A DNA stretch of 64,000 nucleotides, from assembly GCF_003719335.1 (NCBI RefSeq), contig NZ_RIAS01000007.1:248001-312000 (forward strand), written 5' to 3'. Shown piece by piece: positions 7,912 through 15,936 of this stretch; position 1 is the first letter of the stretch, and every line of letters starts with the position of its first letter. The translations under genes and the position numbers were made by a program. The notes below the pieces were generated by a model. It was not told the origin of the DNA, did not search any database, and saw only the letters and a program-made list of their open reading frames with translations. This DNA comes from Paenibacillus amylolyticus (lineage in GTDB: Bacteria; Bacillota; Bacilli; Paenibacillales; Paenibacillaceae).

Positions 7912-9720
7912 TCACTGGTGGAGCAATTGTAGAACGGATTGAGGGCTTTGATTCGATTGTGTGAGCATGGCTTGTGCAGCCTGCAATAAAATATTTGATT
8001 TTGTATACTCTAACATTTCTTTGGCCATGTCTGCATCTCTAATTCGAGATTCTGCATTACTCAAATTCTCTGTAGCATTACTTGTATTGTTTAATGCATG
8101 TTCCATTCGATTTTGGATTGCACCGTATATTCCACGAATACTGGAAATTTTGGAGATGGCTTTGTCTACCCGAGATAATGCTTGTTCTTGAATAGATGGT
8201 GGTAACAAGCCCATCGTTGTAATGCCTAACTCATCAGCCTGCACGTTGAATAAGGGGATATCCATATGTTGCCCTTGATTTGCTCCGGCTTGGACCGTGA
8301 GTTTCGGTGTGATATAGTCTATGTCTTTGATCTCGACATTTGAAGTTGTTTCTATGCGTGTAGACACTTCTGTTTCGTTTGTACGTTCAAATACATCCAA
8401 ATTTAATGAGAAGGGACCGTATTTGAAAGCAAACGTTAAACTTGATTGAGAAGGGAGGTTAACATCCCAATCAAAATTGATTGTAGGTTGTCCCCCTGCG
8501 GGATTATGAATTGCAAGTTGGGTTGGAGATAGAGATCCGAGTGAATTATCGAACGTAATATTAGCATTTGCTTCTGTTCCTGTCATCGTATATGTATTCC
8601 CAGATGGCGAATTAATGGATGTTACACCATTGGGGATAAGTAGCCCATTTGCATCTGTCATTACTGAATTATCAGGCGGGTTAATTAGGTTACTTAGTTT
8701 TAAATTCGTATCCGTTGGATTTCCGTTATTGATTATATATTCGATTTGCATCGAATTATCTGGAAGTATAGTCCGGAGTCTTTTTATCGATACATCGGTA
8801 TTTGGAAACCACATATGATCCCAAGCCGGAACTGTACCGGTATTGCTTCTAGATGTATACTCCACTGGTCGCATCATGCCGTCCACTTCTACATTCTCAC
8901 TCATCGTGCCATAAACACGACCTAATGTTTTGGGGCCAAACCAGGTTGTGTTCATTCCCGAAGCATACCAATAGTCTGGTGCTGAATATTGCGGATCGGT
9001 TGTAAGTGCTAAAGTTTCATATACTGAACGCTCTGTATCTGTTTTAGTTGTTGTATAAGTATCCACATTATATTCGTTGTAACCTTGTCTCAAATCCTGC
9101 GAGGTTATCGGAGTAATTACATTTGTGTTTGTATACGTCTGAGTTGTAGAGGACGTATTAGAAATGCTGGTCAGGTGTCTTGCTTCTGGGGGTGTCCCAG
9201 AGGCTGCATAAACGACAGTTTTCTGTACGGTTGGAATTGTAGGCGGCTCACTAAGGGAAGTGTTTGTGCTGGAACTTGAACGATCCGCCAGTATTTCATA
9301 ATCATCTCTTGCCAACAAGTTTATCGTGTTATAGCTTGTGTTTTGGGAAATGTGGTTTATTTCATTCGTAAGCTCTTGAATCTCACTTTCAATCATCAGA
9401 CGATCGTTATTGGTGTATGTATCATTTAGACCCTGAACAATCAATTCTCTCTGTCTTTGTAAAATAGCTGAAATTTCTTGCAGTCCACCTTCTGCTGTTT
9501 GAACAAGAGAAATCCCATCCTGTATATTTCGATTTGCTTGGTCAAGTCCCCGAATCTGTGCCCTCATTTTCTCGGATATTGCTAGTCCTGCTGCATCATC
9601 AGACGCACTATCAATTCTTTGCCCAGAAGATAGTTTCTGTAGGTGGCTAGAGTTATTACGGGCGTTTTCTTGCATTCTCCTATGTGCACTAGTAGCCGCT
9701 AAGTTATGCGAAATAATCAT
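7912..9720 (-). CDS. Flagellin with large central insertion (orphan gene)
   Basis: Flagellin of 602 aa. The N-terminal D0/D1 region is canonical (MIISHNLAATSAHRRM, then KLSSGQRIDSASDDAAGLAI and EIQELTNEINHISQNTSYN), as is the C-terminal part (SRVDKAISKISSIRGIYGA, then ESRIRDADMAKEMLEYTKSN). Between them, about residues 145-490 form a long Thr/Ser/Asn-rich insert that should be the surface-exposed D2/D3 region; B. subtilis Hag has only about 300 aa in total. Start ATG 9720 has GAGGT 7 nt upstream. It stands alone, with no chaperone or other flagellar gene nearby, and its codons look more AT-rich than its neighbours'. I could not find a convincing sigma-D promoter upstream. It could be a secondary filament subunit or an acquired flagellin; identity is sure, role is not. 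Confidence 0.93.
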   Translation of the reverse strand: MIISHNLAATSAHRRMQENARNNSSHLQKLSSGQRIDSASDDAAGLAISEKMRAQIRGLDQANRNIQDGISLVQTAEGGLQEISAILQRQRELIVQGLNDTYTNNDRLMIESEIQELTNEINHISQNTSYNTINLLARDDYEILADRSSSSTNTSLSEPPTIPTVQKTVVYAASGTPPEARHLTSISNTSSTTQTYTNTNVITPITSQDLRQGYNEYNVDTYTTTKTDTERSVYETLALTTDPQYSAPDYWYASGMNTTWFGPKTLGRVYGTMSENVEVDGMMRPVEYTSRSNTGTVPAWDHMWFPNTDVSIKRLRTILPDNSMQIEYIINNGNPTDTNLKLSNLINPPDNSVMTDANGLLIPNGVTSINSPSGNTYTMTGTEANANITFDNSLGSLSPTQLAIHNPAGGQPTINFDWDVNLPSQSSLTFAFKYGPFSLNLDVFERTNETEVSTRIETTSNVEIKDIDYITPKLTVQAGANQGQHMDIPLFNVQADELGITTMGLLPPSIQEQALSRVDKAISKISSIRGIYGAIQNRMEHALNNTSNATENLSNAESRIRDADMAKEMLEYTKSNILLQAAQAMLTQSNQSPQSVLQLLHQ

Positions 9721-9924
9721 ATGTTATACCTCTATCTAAAGTGGAGTAATATGATTAATTTTACCATGGTAGAATAAGGATAGTCTATTGATATGTGATT
9801 TTTTTGTAAATTTAGTGTGCAAATTGCCTAACAAAAGTGATGTCTCCACTAAGATAATCAGCTCAGAAAGAAGAGGGCCATGCGACACCGCACAGCCTAT
9901 TTAGAGGAGAAAGAGCTACACGTA
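9721..9924. other. Intergenic region between esterase and flagellin genes
   Basis: 204 bp that is AT-rich near the flagellin start. Apart from the flagellin Shine-Dalgarno and a weak GC hairpin (TGCG-ACAC-CGCA near 9880-9892) without a T run, nothing is recognisable. Confidence 0.5.
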
Positions 9925-11463
9925 TTAAACCACAGGTTCATTTTGCTTTTTGAAAAAGTATTCAATCACTAATTCAAGCACAGGTTCAGGCTCCGCTAGC
10001 TGCAACTGTGCCTGATCCGTAAATTCCATGCGATAGGGTTGCTTGATGCTGCTCGGAATCCAGTAGGGAAGTGGTTTTCCAGTGGAATCCAAACCGTTGG
10101 GGTCACCTGTCGCAATGAAGTTCGAGAGATAGTTGCACATCTGGCGTGCCAGATCATAATGTTTACCCGTGAAAGGGCGCCAGCATTTGGCGAGTGTTTC
10201 AAAAAAGAACCACAGATCGACCGAATGGAACGTGCCTGGCTGATCCCATCCCGGAATCTCTGCGTCGAAGTTATAATAATAGAGCGGCGTCTCGGACGGA
10301 TGACCGCTATTAGAGCGGATTACAAGCTGAATCGCATGTTCAATCATGCGCACAGAAGCCCGCTGTAAGGCATGATCCAGATCGCCAGTATCGGCTTCAC
10401 ATCGCTCTAAGAAGGCAGGAGCATCCTCGCCAAATAGCTCTGTAGCCATCTGTTTCAGTTCCTCCACACTGTTTACCGCAGGCTTGGTCCAGAACTCGGA
10501 GGACGTATGCCCGAGCATGACGGGAACGAGTTCGCGCTTATGTTGCATGAAGCGGGTGAACGGATCACCTATACAAAACTGATCATCAATGACCGTTCCC
10601 CAGAAGCTTCGATATTCGAGGATTTTATCCCGTAGTGTAAAGGCATCCAGCTGTCTGGCTTCCTCCAGTGAAGCTACCCCCAGAAAACGGAAAAATTCAA
10701 CGCCTTTCTGCTCGGCATCCCGCAGCGTACTGCGAACAGCAGGTACAGGGACGTTTGGATACAGCTCTGTAGCGATACCACTCATGATGACAGCTCGCTG
10801 GAAGAGACCTTTATTTTGCGGAGAAGTCATCTGACTAAGAACACTGCCACCGCCAGCAGACTGTCCCCCGATTGTAATCTGATCCGGGTCACCGCCGAAC
10901 GCGGCAATGTTACGCTTCACCCAGGCTGTTCCTGCTTGCTGATCGAGATGCCCAAAATTCGCTGGTGCGTGCGGTGACTCCGCACTGATTTCTGGATGGC
11001 ACAGGAAACCAAACGCATTCAAGCGGTAATTGATGGTCACGACCACAATCCCCCTGCGTGCAATGCGTTCACCGTCGAATTCCATCTCTGCCGTGTGGCC
11101 GACTTGGAGCCCACCACCAAAGTACCAGACAAAGACCGGCAGTTTCTCATCGGTTCGTTTGGCAGGTGTCCACACATTTAGATATAGACAGTCCTCATTC
11201 ATCGGCAGATCAGGATCAACCGCCCATTCTCGCGTATAGATGTTATTCTCATCAATGACGGTTGGTGCCTGCATGGAAGTCGGCGCAAAATCAAAGGCTT
11301 GCAGTACACCATCCCAATCGGAAGCAGGCTGTGGCGCACGCCAGCGATTCCGGCCTACAGGGGGCGCGGCGAACGGAACACCTTTAAAGCTTGTAATACG
11401 TGGATCTGCGGCAGGCAGTCCCTGAACTTGACCATTTTCGACCGTAACAGTTCTAAGCAACAC
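9925..11463 (-). CDS. Type B carboxylesterase (para-nitrobenzyl esterase-like)
   Basis: Alpha/beta-hydrolase of about 512 aa in the carboxylesterase type B family. Visible motifs are FKGVPFAAPPVG near the start, NEDCLYLNVWTP, the oxyanion-hole region VFVWYFGGGLQVG, the nucleophile elbow GQSAGGGSV (Ser; the usual first residues are GES, here GQS), LGHTSSEFW with the probable acidic residue, and GTFHSVDLWFFFE with the catalytic His. It hydrolyses carboxylic esters; the natural substrate is unknown. The frame is open to 11571, but GAGAGGAG lies just before GTG 11463 (6 nt) and TTG 11460, and the homologous sequence starts there, so the 36-codon N-terminal extension is probably not translated. 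Divergent from an AraC-type regulator, which may control it. Confidence 0.9.
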   Translation of the reverse strand: MLLRTVTVENGQVQGLPAADPRITSFKGVPFAAPPVGRNRWRAPQPASDWDGVLQAFDFAPTSMQAPTVIDENNIYTREWAVDPDLPMNEDCLYLNVWTPAKRTDEKLPVFVWYFGGGLQVGHTAEMEFDGERIARRGIVVVTINYRLNAFGFLCHPEISAESPHAPANFGHLDQQAGTAWVKRNIAAFGGDPDQITIGGQSAGGGSVLSQMTSPQNKGLFQRAVIMSGIATELYPNVPVPAVRSTLRDAEQKGVEFFRFLGVASLEEARQLDAFTLRDKILEYRSFWGTVIDDQFCIGDPFTRFMQHKRELVPVMLGHTSSEFWTKPAVNSVEELKQMATELFGEDAPAFLERCEADTGDLDHALQRASVRMIEHAIQLVIRSNSGHPSETPLYYYNFDAEIPGWDQPGTFHSVDLWFFFETLAKCWRPFTGKHYDLARQMCNYLSNFIATGDPNGLDSTGKPLPYWIPSSIKQPYRMEFTDQAQLQLAEPEPVLELVIEYFFKKQNEPVV

Positions 11464-11660
11464 AACATTCTCCTCTCTGAATTGAACATCGTTAATGTAT
11501 GTCGATCCAAGATGTTTGGTTGCGCTTACAACTCTGCTGGGCGATATGCCCTCTGTCTCTATCATAAGCAACTTGAAGCGTTGTTTCCAGCATCGTAATT
11601 AAACCAATAACCCCTCATAATGATATATAATGACTGGGATCATGAAAGGAGTTGCTGGAC

Positions 11661-12476
11661 GTGGACACATTATGGCGAGACGGGAGCAGGGCGAGCCAGG
11701 TATATTTTATCAGCGGCGGTCACAAACCGATCAATCTTCATCAGTGGGGACCGGGCGTACGTGACGTCTATGCGCTGCATTTTATCATTCGAGGGCAGGG
11801 TACACTGGAAACGGGGGGCCAGCAATTCCGGCTGGGTCCCGGAGAGAGCTTTATCCTTTTTCCGCAAAAAGAAATCTATTACTACCCCGATCCGGTGGAC
11901 CCGTGGGAGTATGTATGGATCGAGTTCAACGGACGAGACGCGGGGCGATTCGTAGATATGACTCAGTTATCGGTGCGGCATCCTGTACTGCCAGCTGCAC
12001 CGAAAACAATGGCGCCATGGTTTCATCTGGGCTGGAATGCAGGCGCATCACCTGGTGAAGTGTTAAGAGCGGATGCACGTTTGCATCTGTTATTATCCTA
12101 TTACATGGAATTTTTTCCGAGCGAGAAGCAGGCAGAAACCAGAGATGATGTATGGATGGCGAAAACCTATATCGAGCAAAACTACTGGCAATCGTCCTTG
12201 ACGGTGGCAGAGATTGTACAGGCCGTAAATCTGGAGCGAAGTTACCTGTTCCGCAAGTTCAAGGAAGCTACAGGTGAATCGGTGTCAACGTACATAACGG
12301 CATGTCGTATCCGGCGTGCCTGCGAGCTTCTTGAGTCATCCCAATTGTCCATTCAATCCATAGCTTATTCGGTAGGATATAATGATCCGCTTTATTTTTC
12401 CAGAGTATTCAAAAAGGCAACATCATACACGCCGTCTGCCTATATGATGTTGCACCAGAAAAGAGCAGGTCGTTAG
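11661..12476 (+). CDS. AraC family transcriptional regulator (cupin N-terminus)
   Basis: About 271 aa. The N-terminal half is an AraC-type sugar-sensing cupin (ALHFIIRGQGTLETGG, then RLGPGESFILFPQKEIYYYP); the C-terminal 100 residues hold two helix-turn-helix motifs (LTVAEIVQAVNLERSYLFRK and LSIQSIAYSVGYNDPLYFSR). AAAGGAG at 11645-11651 abuts TTG 11652 but is 9 nt from GTG 11661, so GTG 11661 is preferred; both give nearly the same protein. It is divergent from the carboxylesterase and convergent with the GH27 alpha-galactosidase block. Family members bind DNA and activate neighbouring carbohydrate genes; the target and ligand here are inferred only from location. Confidence 0.9.
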   Translation: MDTLWRDGSRASQVYFISGGHKPINLHQWGPGVRDVYALHFIIRGQGTLETGGQQFRLGPGESFILFPQKEIYYYPDPVDPWEYVWIEFNGRDAGRFVDMTQLSVRHPVLPAAPKTMAPWFHLGWNAGASPGEVLRADARLHLLLSYYMEFFPSEKQAETRDDVWMAKTYIEQNYWQSSLTVAEIVQAVNLERSYLFRKFKEATGESVSTYITACRIRRACELLESSQLSIQSIAYSVGYNDPLYFSRVFKKATSYTPSAYMMLHQKRAGR

Positions 12477-12497
12477 GGAAAGAGCGTTGTACGCCCT

Positions 12498-12701
12498 TTA
12501 ACGAAAAAGAGCACAGTTTCCTGACTCCCGGAAGTAACGAACGAGCTTCTCAATCGGCTCCCGCCCGCAATTCATCTTCACGCCAAGACAATCAATGCAG
12601 ACAAATTGCCGGGCTGTTAGCGAGACTAATTTCAGATAGATGCCGACATCGTCGGAAGTGAGCGGAACCTGACAGGTTGTGCACAGCCGGCTTTGTGCCA
12701 T
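12498..12701 (-). CDS. Small protein with two CxxC pairs
   Basis: 67 aa, not recognised as a named family. It carries CTTC (C7, C10) and CIDC (C35, C38), the spacing of a small zinc ribbon, with a basic C-terminal helix (IEKLVRYFRES). ATG 12701 follows the stop codon of the alpha-galactosidase with no spacer (TAA-ATG), so translation is probably coupled to that gene. It could be a metal-binding cytoplasmic protein; function unknown. The coding call rests on the junction with the upstream gene and the cysteine pattern. Confidence 0.68.
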   Translation of the reverse strand: MAQSRLCTTCQVPLTSDDVGIYLKLVSLTARQFVCIDCLGVKMNCGREPIEKLVRYFRESGNCALFR

Positions 12702-13871
12702 TTATTTCACCAGTTTGGCTCGCACGACGAGACAATCATGGGCCGCTACGACGGGAGCATAACGCTCGCGGAATACACCGAGTTCCTTATGCTCCCAGCA
12801 GTCATAGAGGGACAAGGAGTAACCTGATGCGTAAGGCAGTCCCATATCCCAGAATTGCAGGGACAGTTCGCGCTGGCTGTCGCTCAGGTTGAAGAAACCA
12901 ATCGCCAGATCACCTTCCGTAAGCACCTTCACCAGCATGAATACATCATCGGTATGGAACCACTGCGGCTCAGGTTTGATGCGGTAAGCCCCGCGCGCCT
13001 CCGGGTCCTGATTGATCGCAAGCAGATCGGGGTTCAGCAAAATGTCCTTGGTGGCCTGATTGGCCTTGCGTACATCACATCCAATCATGAGCGGTGAACC
13101 CATCATCGACCAGAGGGAGAAATGGGTTTTGTATTCAATATCGTTGCAGCCGCCAATGCTGCCGATAAAGTCGCTGTTACTTCCGCCGTACATGCCAACA
13201 ATAAGCATATCCATATCATTGTGGCAGAAGGAGCCCGTGTAGCTTTGTTTTCCAAGCTGTGAAAGGGCCAGTTCTTTGACCGAGTCCCAGTTATCGCGAA
13301 TATCTCCGGTGGAACGGTACATATGCGCACCCGATTCGCGAATCCATTCGTAGACATTATCCTCCCCCCAGTTGCAAGCGGAGAAAAGAATATCGCGGCC
13401 GCAGTTTTTGAGCGCAAGACTCATGCGTTTGTATAACAATTCGCCCGAGACGTGGCGCGGCTTGAAGCAGTAGTCATATTTTAAATAATCCACGCCCCAC
13501 TCGGCGAATAATGCCGCATCCTGAAATTCATGCTCGAAGCTGCCCGGATACCCGGCACAAGTATGTGTTCCGACACAGGAGTACATGCCAAACTTCAGAC
13601 CTTTGTCGTGAATATAATCTGCAAGCGCCTTCATTCCACTCGGGAATTTGGCAGGGTCTACGACCAGGTTGCCGTCCGCATCCCGCTCCTTCAGGCTCCA
13701 GCAATCGTCGATGACAATGTACTCGTACCCGGCGTCACGGTATCCTTCCGTTACAAACACATCGGCAACATCCCGAATCAATTGTTCATTAATATCCCAC
13801 GTAAACGTGTTCCATGAATTCCAGCCCAGCGCAGGGGCAAATCCCATCATTGCATTGGTGTTATTACTCAT
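12702..13871 (-). CDS. GH27 alpha-galactosidase (melibiase-type)
   Basis: Retaining alpha-galactosidase of about 389 aa without a signal peptide, so cytoplasmic; it removes terminal alpha-galactosyl residues from imported oligosaccharides such as melibiose. GH27 motifs: PALGWNSWNTF at the start of the barrel, YEYIVIDDCW, FGMYSCVGTHTCAGYPGS, the nucleophile Asp in DYLKYDYC, and the acid/base Asp in RSTGDIRDNW. The last 80 residues are the beta-sandwich (LAIGFFNLSDSQRELSLQF). The frame extends to TTG 13916, but ATG 13871 (MSNNTNAMMGF) has GAGGAAGGAAG upstream and fits the family. It is cotranscribed with the small CxxC protein and convergent with the AraC-type gene. Confidence 0.93.
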   Translation of the reverse strand: MSNNTNAMMGFAPALGWNSWNTFTWDINEQLIRDVADVFVTEGYRDAGYEYIVIDDCWSLKERDADGNLVVDPAKFPSGMKALADYIHDKGLKFGMYSCVGTHTCAGYPGSFEHEFQDAALFAEWGVDYLKYDYCFKPRHVSGELLYKRMSLALKNCGRDILFSACNWGEDNVYEWIRESGAHMYRSTGDIRDNWDSVKELALSQLGKQSYTGSFCHNDMDMLIVGMYGGSNSDFIGSIGGCNDIEYKTHFSLWSMMGSPLMIGCDVRKANQATKDILLNPDLLAINQDPEARGAYRIKPEPQWFHTDDVFMLVKVLTEGDLAIGFFNLSDSQRELSLQFWDMGLPYASGYSLSLYDCWEHKELGVFRERYAPVVAAHDCLVVRAKLVK

Positions 13872-14074
13872 GATCTGACTCGCTTCCTTCCTCGAACAGT
13901 TTTTTGAAATAACCAAATGCCATTTTTCATGTAGTGATTGCAGTTACTAACTATCATGAACTTAACGGATTAAGGGAATTTCAACCATAGCCTGACGTTG
14001 CTTGGACATGGACAAATGTTGTTTAGGTTAATAAAATGAAAGGAATTAAGCTGGAAGTAATTGTGCTATGCCAA

Positions 14075-14102
14075 TTGAAATATCAAATCATCATGTTATA
14101 AT
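14075..14102 (+). promoter_or_regulatory. Predicted promoter of antisense (antitoxin) RNA
   Basis: TTGAAA (14075-14080), 16-bp spacer, TATAAT (14097-14102) preceded by TGT, an extended -10. It is one of the best sigma-A promoters in the window, yet no protein gene lies downstream on this strand until 14600. Transcription would start near 14109 and run antisense into the holin-like toxin mRNA. Confidence 0.7.
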
Positions 14103-14108
14103 AAGGGC

Positions 14109-14250
14109 ACAAAGAGCTTATAATGCAGAAAGAGCCGTGCGTCAACACGACTCTCCATGCAATAGCCGCTTTTAAGGGCGGTGGGCTTTAAGCAGAGGTA
14201 CGAATCATTGGTAGACCGCATCCTTAGCTGGGGGGCGGTCTACTTGTCTT
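14109..14250 (+). ncRNA. Predicted antisense antitoxin RNA of type I toxin-antitoxin locus
   Basis: Inferred transcript from the extended -10 promoter at 14075-14102 to the hairpin TAGACCGC (14212-14219) / GCGGTCTA (14235-14242), which is followed by CTTGTCTTTATT. It would be antisense to the 3' UTR and last codons of the toxin mRNA, the same 3'-overlap geometry as TxpA/RatA and BsrG/SR4. Readthrough would reach a second terminator at 14455-14479 and cover the whole toxin gene. Both ends are inferred. Confidence 0.55.
14127..14154 (-). terminator. Predicted terminator of toxin mRNA
   Basis: In the minus-strand RNA, AGAGUCGUG pairs with CACGGCUCU (9 bp with one G-U wobble, arms at 14146-14154 and 14131-14139) and is followed by UUCUGC. 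On the plus strand the same position is a C-A mismatch, so the hairpin is better in the toxin direction. Confidence 0.6.
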
Positions 14251-14320
14251 TATTGGACAGTAATGCTGTAATCAGCAAACCAAAGGTAAGCATCAGCATC
14301 AATGATTCAAATACTGTCAC
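14240..14320 (-). CDS. Holin-like toxin of a type I toxin-antitoxin system (26 aa)
   Basis: GTG 14320 opens a 26-codon frame reading MTVFESLMLMLTFGLLITAL then LSNKDK, with the stop at 14240-14242. It is preceded at 7 nt by a near-perfect Shine-Dalgarno GGGAGGTG (14328-14335). One hydrophobic helix with a short acidic start and a charged end matches the putative holin-like toxin family (Hol_Tox; typical start MTVFEALMLM). These small membrane peptides of Bacillota are thought to be silenced by antisense RNAs; none of the activity is shown here. Its stop lies inside the hairpin at 14212-14242. The peptide is below most annotation length limits and would normally be missed. Confidence 0.82.
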   Translation of the reverse strand: MTVFESLMLMLTFGLLITALLSNKDK

Positions 14321-14383
14321 AAGGCATCACCTCCCTTCCGGGAGATTAGCCGACCGCCCATATAGCCTTTCCATTGCCATGTG

Positions 14384-14412
14384 ATTGTACCACATATTCC
14401 CTGGGAATTGAA
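14384..14412 (-). promoter_or_regulatory. Predicted promoter of the holin-like toxin
   Basis: On the minus strand TTCAAT (14407-14412), 17-bp spacer, TACAAT (14384-14389). The spacer contains a perfect palindrome ATTCCC-A-GGGAAT. Transcription would start near 14377, giving a 5' UTR of about 55 nt. Confidence 0.6.
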
Positions 14413-14454
14413 CCGTTACCAAGCAAGTACAGTTTAGTATGGATCGTCTAAAAT

Positions 14455-14479
14455 ACGCGCCTGAAATGGCGTGTTTTTT
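14455..14479 (+). terminator. Terminator downstream of the toxin locus on the antisense strand
   Basis: ACGCGCC (14455-14461) pairs with GGCGTGT (14468-14474, one G-U pair) and is followed by a run of six T. It faces the plus strand, where the only upstream promoter seen is the antisense promoter at 14075, and it shields the DUF4317 gene from readthrough. Confidence 0.6.
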
Positions 14480-14599
14480 GCTGTTTTACAGGGCTATGTC
14501 CTGTACAAAACCACTAACATTAAACCTCCTTCTGGCGAAGCTTTTTTTTATCGTTTATACTTGTAAAGCCAATTTACTTGAGGAGTTGTCTAACGAATC

Positions 14600-15772
14600 A
14601 TGAATAAAAAAGAAGTCGCGCACATTCGCAAACAATTCAAGCTGGATCATGACCTGCTGAACATTTACGACATCCTGAATGTCTATATTACGAAAGAAAC
14701 CAATGAAGTCTATCACTGGGAACGCCACCCGTTTGAACTGGTGGATCGGGAGAAGCAAGAGTTATACATGGGTAATTTCAAAAAATTGCTGACAGGCGAA
14801 CTGGATCAGAAACTGTTCGAACTGAAATTCCAGGAAGAGGCGGAGGAGCCGGCACAGGTGATGCTTCACCAGGCACTCGTCACAGGTGACCCGGATGAGT
14901 GGCAGGATCTGATGCTGTTGCTCGTTGATCGGATGATGGCTGATGCCAAGTACGAACGGGATATGGTGGTTACGTTTATTAAAGGACAGTATTATCTTCC
15001 AACGAAGGCCAGAAATGATGCAACGGAGGAAAGCGAGAAAAATGAGGTCTTTGCCCATCCCTTTATCCTGTGCAGTGTGAATTCCACCGAGAAACAGCGT
15101 AAGACGCTGCTCTTCGACTATGTAGAGCGGGAATTCAAGTACAACATCATCGTTGATCCGATCATCAAATTAAGTACGCCGGAGCAGGGTTTCCTGTATC
15201 CAAGCGTGACGGACAACTATTCCGACGTAAACCGTGTGCTATACTGCACGGGCAAATCTAATTTCCCGGACCCTCATTTTGTTGAAAATGTGCTGAATGG
15301 GGAACGTTCGGTAACGGCTCTGGAAGAGCGGGCAATATTCGAGGATATCGTCAAAGAGATCACGGGTGAGCAGATGGATGCTACTACGCTGGCCCATGTG
15401 TATGAAGAGATTAACCGGGTTATTGAAGTGAACGAGGAATCCCATGAGGAAGAGCCACCGAAGCTGGATTACAAAGACGTGGAACGTCTGCTTACAGCCA
15501 GCGGCGTAGAAGAACTGACCACCGAGAAGGTGGAACGTGCATTCGAAACGATCGTTGACAATAAAAACTATGAGCTGAAGGCAAACAGCGTGATGCCGAA
15601 GTACACTTCCAAGTCGATCAAGATTGATACCAAGGTGGCAACCATCTCGATCAGTCCGCAGGACCTCAAATATGTGAGACAAGTCAACTATCAGGGAAGA
15701 CGCTGTATCATGATTGAAGTAGATGAAGATGCGGTGATTGAAGGGTTCACGCTGGCTACGGAGAATCTGTAA
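14600..15772 (+). CDS. DUF4317 family protein
   Basis: 390 aa, cytoplasmic, no TM segment. Recognised as DUF4317, a Bacillota family without assigned function. It begins MNKKEVAHIRKQFKLDHDLL and shows DRMMADAKYERDMVVTFIKG, then ILCSVNSTEKQRKTLLFDY, and ends with an acidic region and the SISPQDLKYVRQVNYQGRR segment. AGGAG at 14581-14585 is 14 nt from ATG 14600, an unusually long spacing, but the frame is closed by TAA at 14591 so no other upstream start exists. Monocistronic; terminator at 15845-15890. Family call is good; role unknown. Confidence 0.85.
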   Translation: MNKKEVAHIRKQFKLDHDLLNIYDILNVYITKETNEVYHWERHPFELVDREKQELYMGNFKKLLTGELDQKLFELKFQEEAEEPAQVMLHQALVTGDPDEWQDLMLLLVDRMMADAKYERDMVVTFIKGQYYLPTKARNDATEESEKNEVFAHPFILCSVNSTEKQRKTLLFDYVEREFKYNIIVDPIIKLSTPEQGFLYPSVTDNYSDVNRVLYCTGKSNFPDPHFVENVLNGERSVTALEERAIFEDIVKEITGEQMDATTLAHVYEEINRVIEVNEESHEEEPPKLDYKDVERLLTASGVEELTTEKVERAFETIVDNKNYELKANSVMPKYTSKSIKIDTKVATISISPQDLKYVRQVNYQGRRCIMIEVDEDAVIEGFTLATENL

Positions 15773-15844
15773 CGACGAACTTAACTTCGAACGTCAACTA
15801 GACTCTACTAAGCTTGATAAAAATGATTCAACTTAAATGTAATG

Positions 15845-15890
15845 CAAAGCCCAAGCTTGCGGTCATTCCGCCAGGCTTGGGCTTTGTTGT
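15845..15890. terminator. Terminator between DUF4317 gene and convergent response-regulator gene
   Basis: CAAAGCCCAAGC (from 15845) pairs with GCTTGGGCTTTG (ending 15886), with an inner CGG/CCG pair and short loop, followed by TTGTCTT on the plus strand. It lies between convergent genes. Confidence 0.85.
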
Positions 15891-15903
15891 CTTAGGTCTG
15901 TCT

Positions 15904-15934
15904 CTGTCTTTGTGTCTGTCTTTGTGTCTGTCTC
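15904..15934. repeat. Short tandem repeat, unit CTGTCTTTGTGT
   Basis: Two exact 12-bp copies (15904-15915, 15916-15927) and a partial third precede the stop of the minus-strand response regulator by a few bases. A pyrimidine/TG-rich microsatellite with no evident function. Confidence 0.8.
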
Positions 15935-15936
15935 AG

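Larger units (their letters stand above)
13872..14239. other. Intergenic region upstream of the alpha-galactosidase, holding the toxin 3' UTR and antisense promoter
   Basis: About 370 bp without a conventional gene. The right part holds an antisense-RNA promoter (14075-14102) and the toxin mRNA terminator (14131-14154), listed separately. The left part should hold the alpha-galactosidase promoter, but I see no clear -35/-10 pair there. Confidence 0.5.

Noticed and set aside
9762..9771. Palindrome TACCATGGTA upstream of flagellin
   Set aside because: Ten-base palindromes are expected by chance many times in a window of this size.
14494..14520. Eight-codon minus-strand frame after a good Shine-Dalgarno (AGAAGGAGG), upstream of the toxin promoter
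   Set aside because: Too short to judge; the AAGGAGG match could be chance, and the frame ends before the toxin promoter. A leader peptide remains possible but unsupported.
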